A stretch of DNA of 64,000 nt from Streptomyces solicavernae (GTDB taxonomy: Bacteria > Actinomycetota > Actinomycetes > Streptomycetales > Streptomycetaceae): positions 124,001-188,000 of the forward strand of contig NZ_JASCIR010000004.1 of NCBI RefSeq assembly GCF_029968095.1, read 5' to 3'. The notes below the pieces were generated by a model. It was not told where the DNA came from and searched no databases. It saw nothing but the letters and a program-made list of their open reading frames with translations. How positions within the stretch are numbered: the first letter of the stretch is position 1; every line of letters starts with the position of its first letter. This document shows, in pieces, positions 63,741 through 64,000 of this stretch. Both the position numbers and the translations under genes were made by a program.

Positions 63741-64000
63741 ATGAGCGCCGTGACAGAGGGGCCGAACGACCACTTCCTCACGATCCACCGGAGGAAGTTC
63801 CGGGCCTGGCGGGGCAGCCGGCCCTTCTGGGCGGGCCTCCTCACGATCCTCGGCGGCCTGCCGATCGCCTATCTGCCGTACGGCAACATCAAGCTCGGCA
63901 ACCTGACGCTCGCCATGGCCACCACCGCCGGGGCGGGTTCACTGATCATCGGCGTTCTGCTGATCGTGCTCGGCCTGACCATGTGGTTCCAGCACCACTC
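63741..64000 (+). CDS. DUF6114-family membrane protein (5' part)
   Basis: The first 86 residues of a membrane protein; the remainder lies beyond the window. MSAVTEGPNDHFLTIHRRKFRAWRGSRPFWAGLLTILGGLPIAYLPYGNI matches DUF6114, which pairs with DUF6230 in Streptomyces. Two membrane helices are visible. ATG 63741 follows AAGGAG at about twelve bases. Confidence 0.85.
   Translation, partial: MSAVTEGPNDHFLTIHRRKFRAWRGSRPFWAGLLTILGGLPIAYLPYGNIKLGNLTLAMATTAGAGSLIIGVLLIVLGLTMWFQHH

Overview
This window is chromosomal DNA from a Streptomyces-like actinomycete. The evidence is very high GC with GC-ended codons, frequent GTG/TTG starts, the hyphal-tip proteins FilP and Scy, a NucS mismatch endonuclease, and the actinobacterial order rpmE-prfA-prmC-tsaC-glyA-wecA-atpIBEFHAGDC. 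From memory, the backbone resembles the region around the ATP synthase operon of S. coelicolor (about SCO5359 to SCO5421); no alignment was run.

Layout. 1-5027: translation and tRNA-modification genes (rpmE end, prfA, prmC, tsaC), a phosphatase-like protein lacking its catalytic cysteine, and glyA. 5276-14725: a WecA-type sugar-1-phosphate transferase and the whole F1Fo ATP synthase operon, with hairpins isolating atpC. 14856-26058: a DUF2550 protein, a NarL-type two-component system, a PduO cobalamin adenosyltransferase, a 3-hydroxyacyl-CoA dehydrogenase, a STAS protein, a large membrane-anchored P-loop protein, nucS and a luciferase-like oxidoreductase. 26116-31262: two related ABC-2 exporters. 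31348-36546: filP and scy, which organise polar growth. 36774-41773: methylmalonyl-CoA epimerase, thiolase, MeaB and an OmpR-type two-component system. 41825-45363: a MarR regulator, three AIM24 paralogs in one operon, a DUF3817 protein and a thiamine-binding-type protein.

45543-55862 looks accessory: an MFS exporter, a secreted repeat protein, a tetrahydroxynaphthalene/flaviolin pigment locus (rppA, P450, cupin, plus a divergent second P450 and a 64-residue acyl-CoA carboxylase epsilon-like gene), and a cellulose-synthase-like GT2 facing a GH6 glucanase. This block lies between two DUF3817 paralogs. 56108-64000 returns to backbone: MarR, DUF3817, icmA behind a 24-bp perfect palindrome, an alpha/beta hydrolase, TetR with a palindromic operator, a YbbN-type thioredoxin, and a DUF6230/DUF6114 pair.

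Functional links. PduO (AdoCbl supply), epimerase, MeaB (mutase chaperone) and IcmA form a dispersed B12-dependent acyl-CoA toolkit. RppA consumes malonyl-CoA, so the neighbouring epsilon-like subunit suggests local precursor supply. The most distinctive feature at DNA level is a set of about a dozen unrelated short tandem-repeat arrays in intergenic gaps, many beginning at or next to a stop codon.
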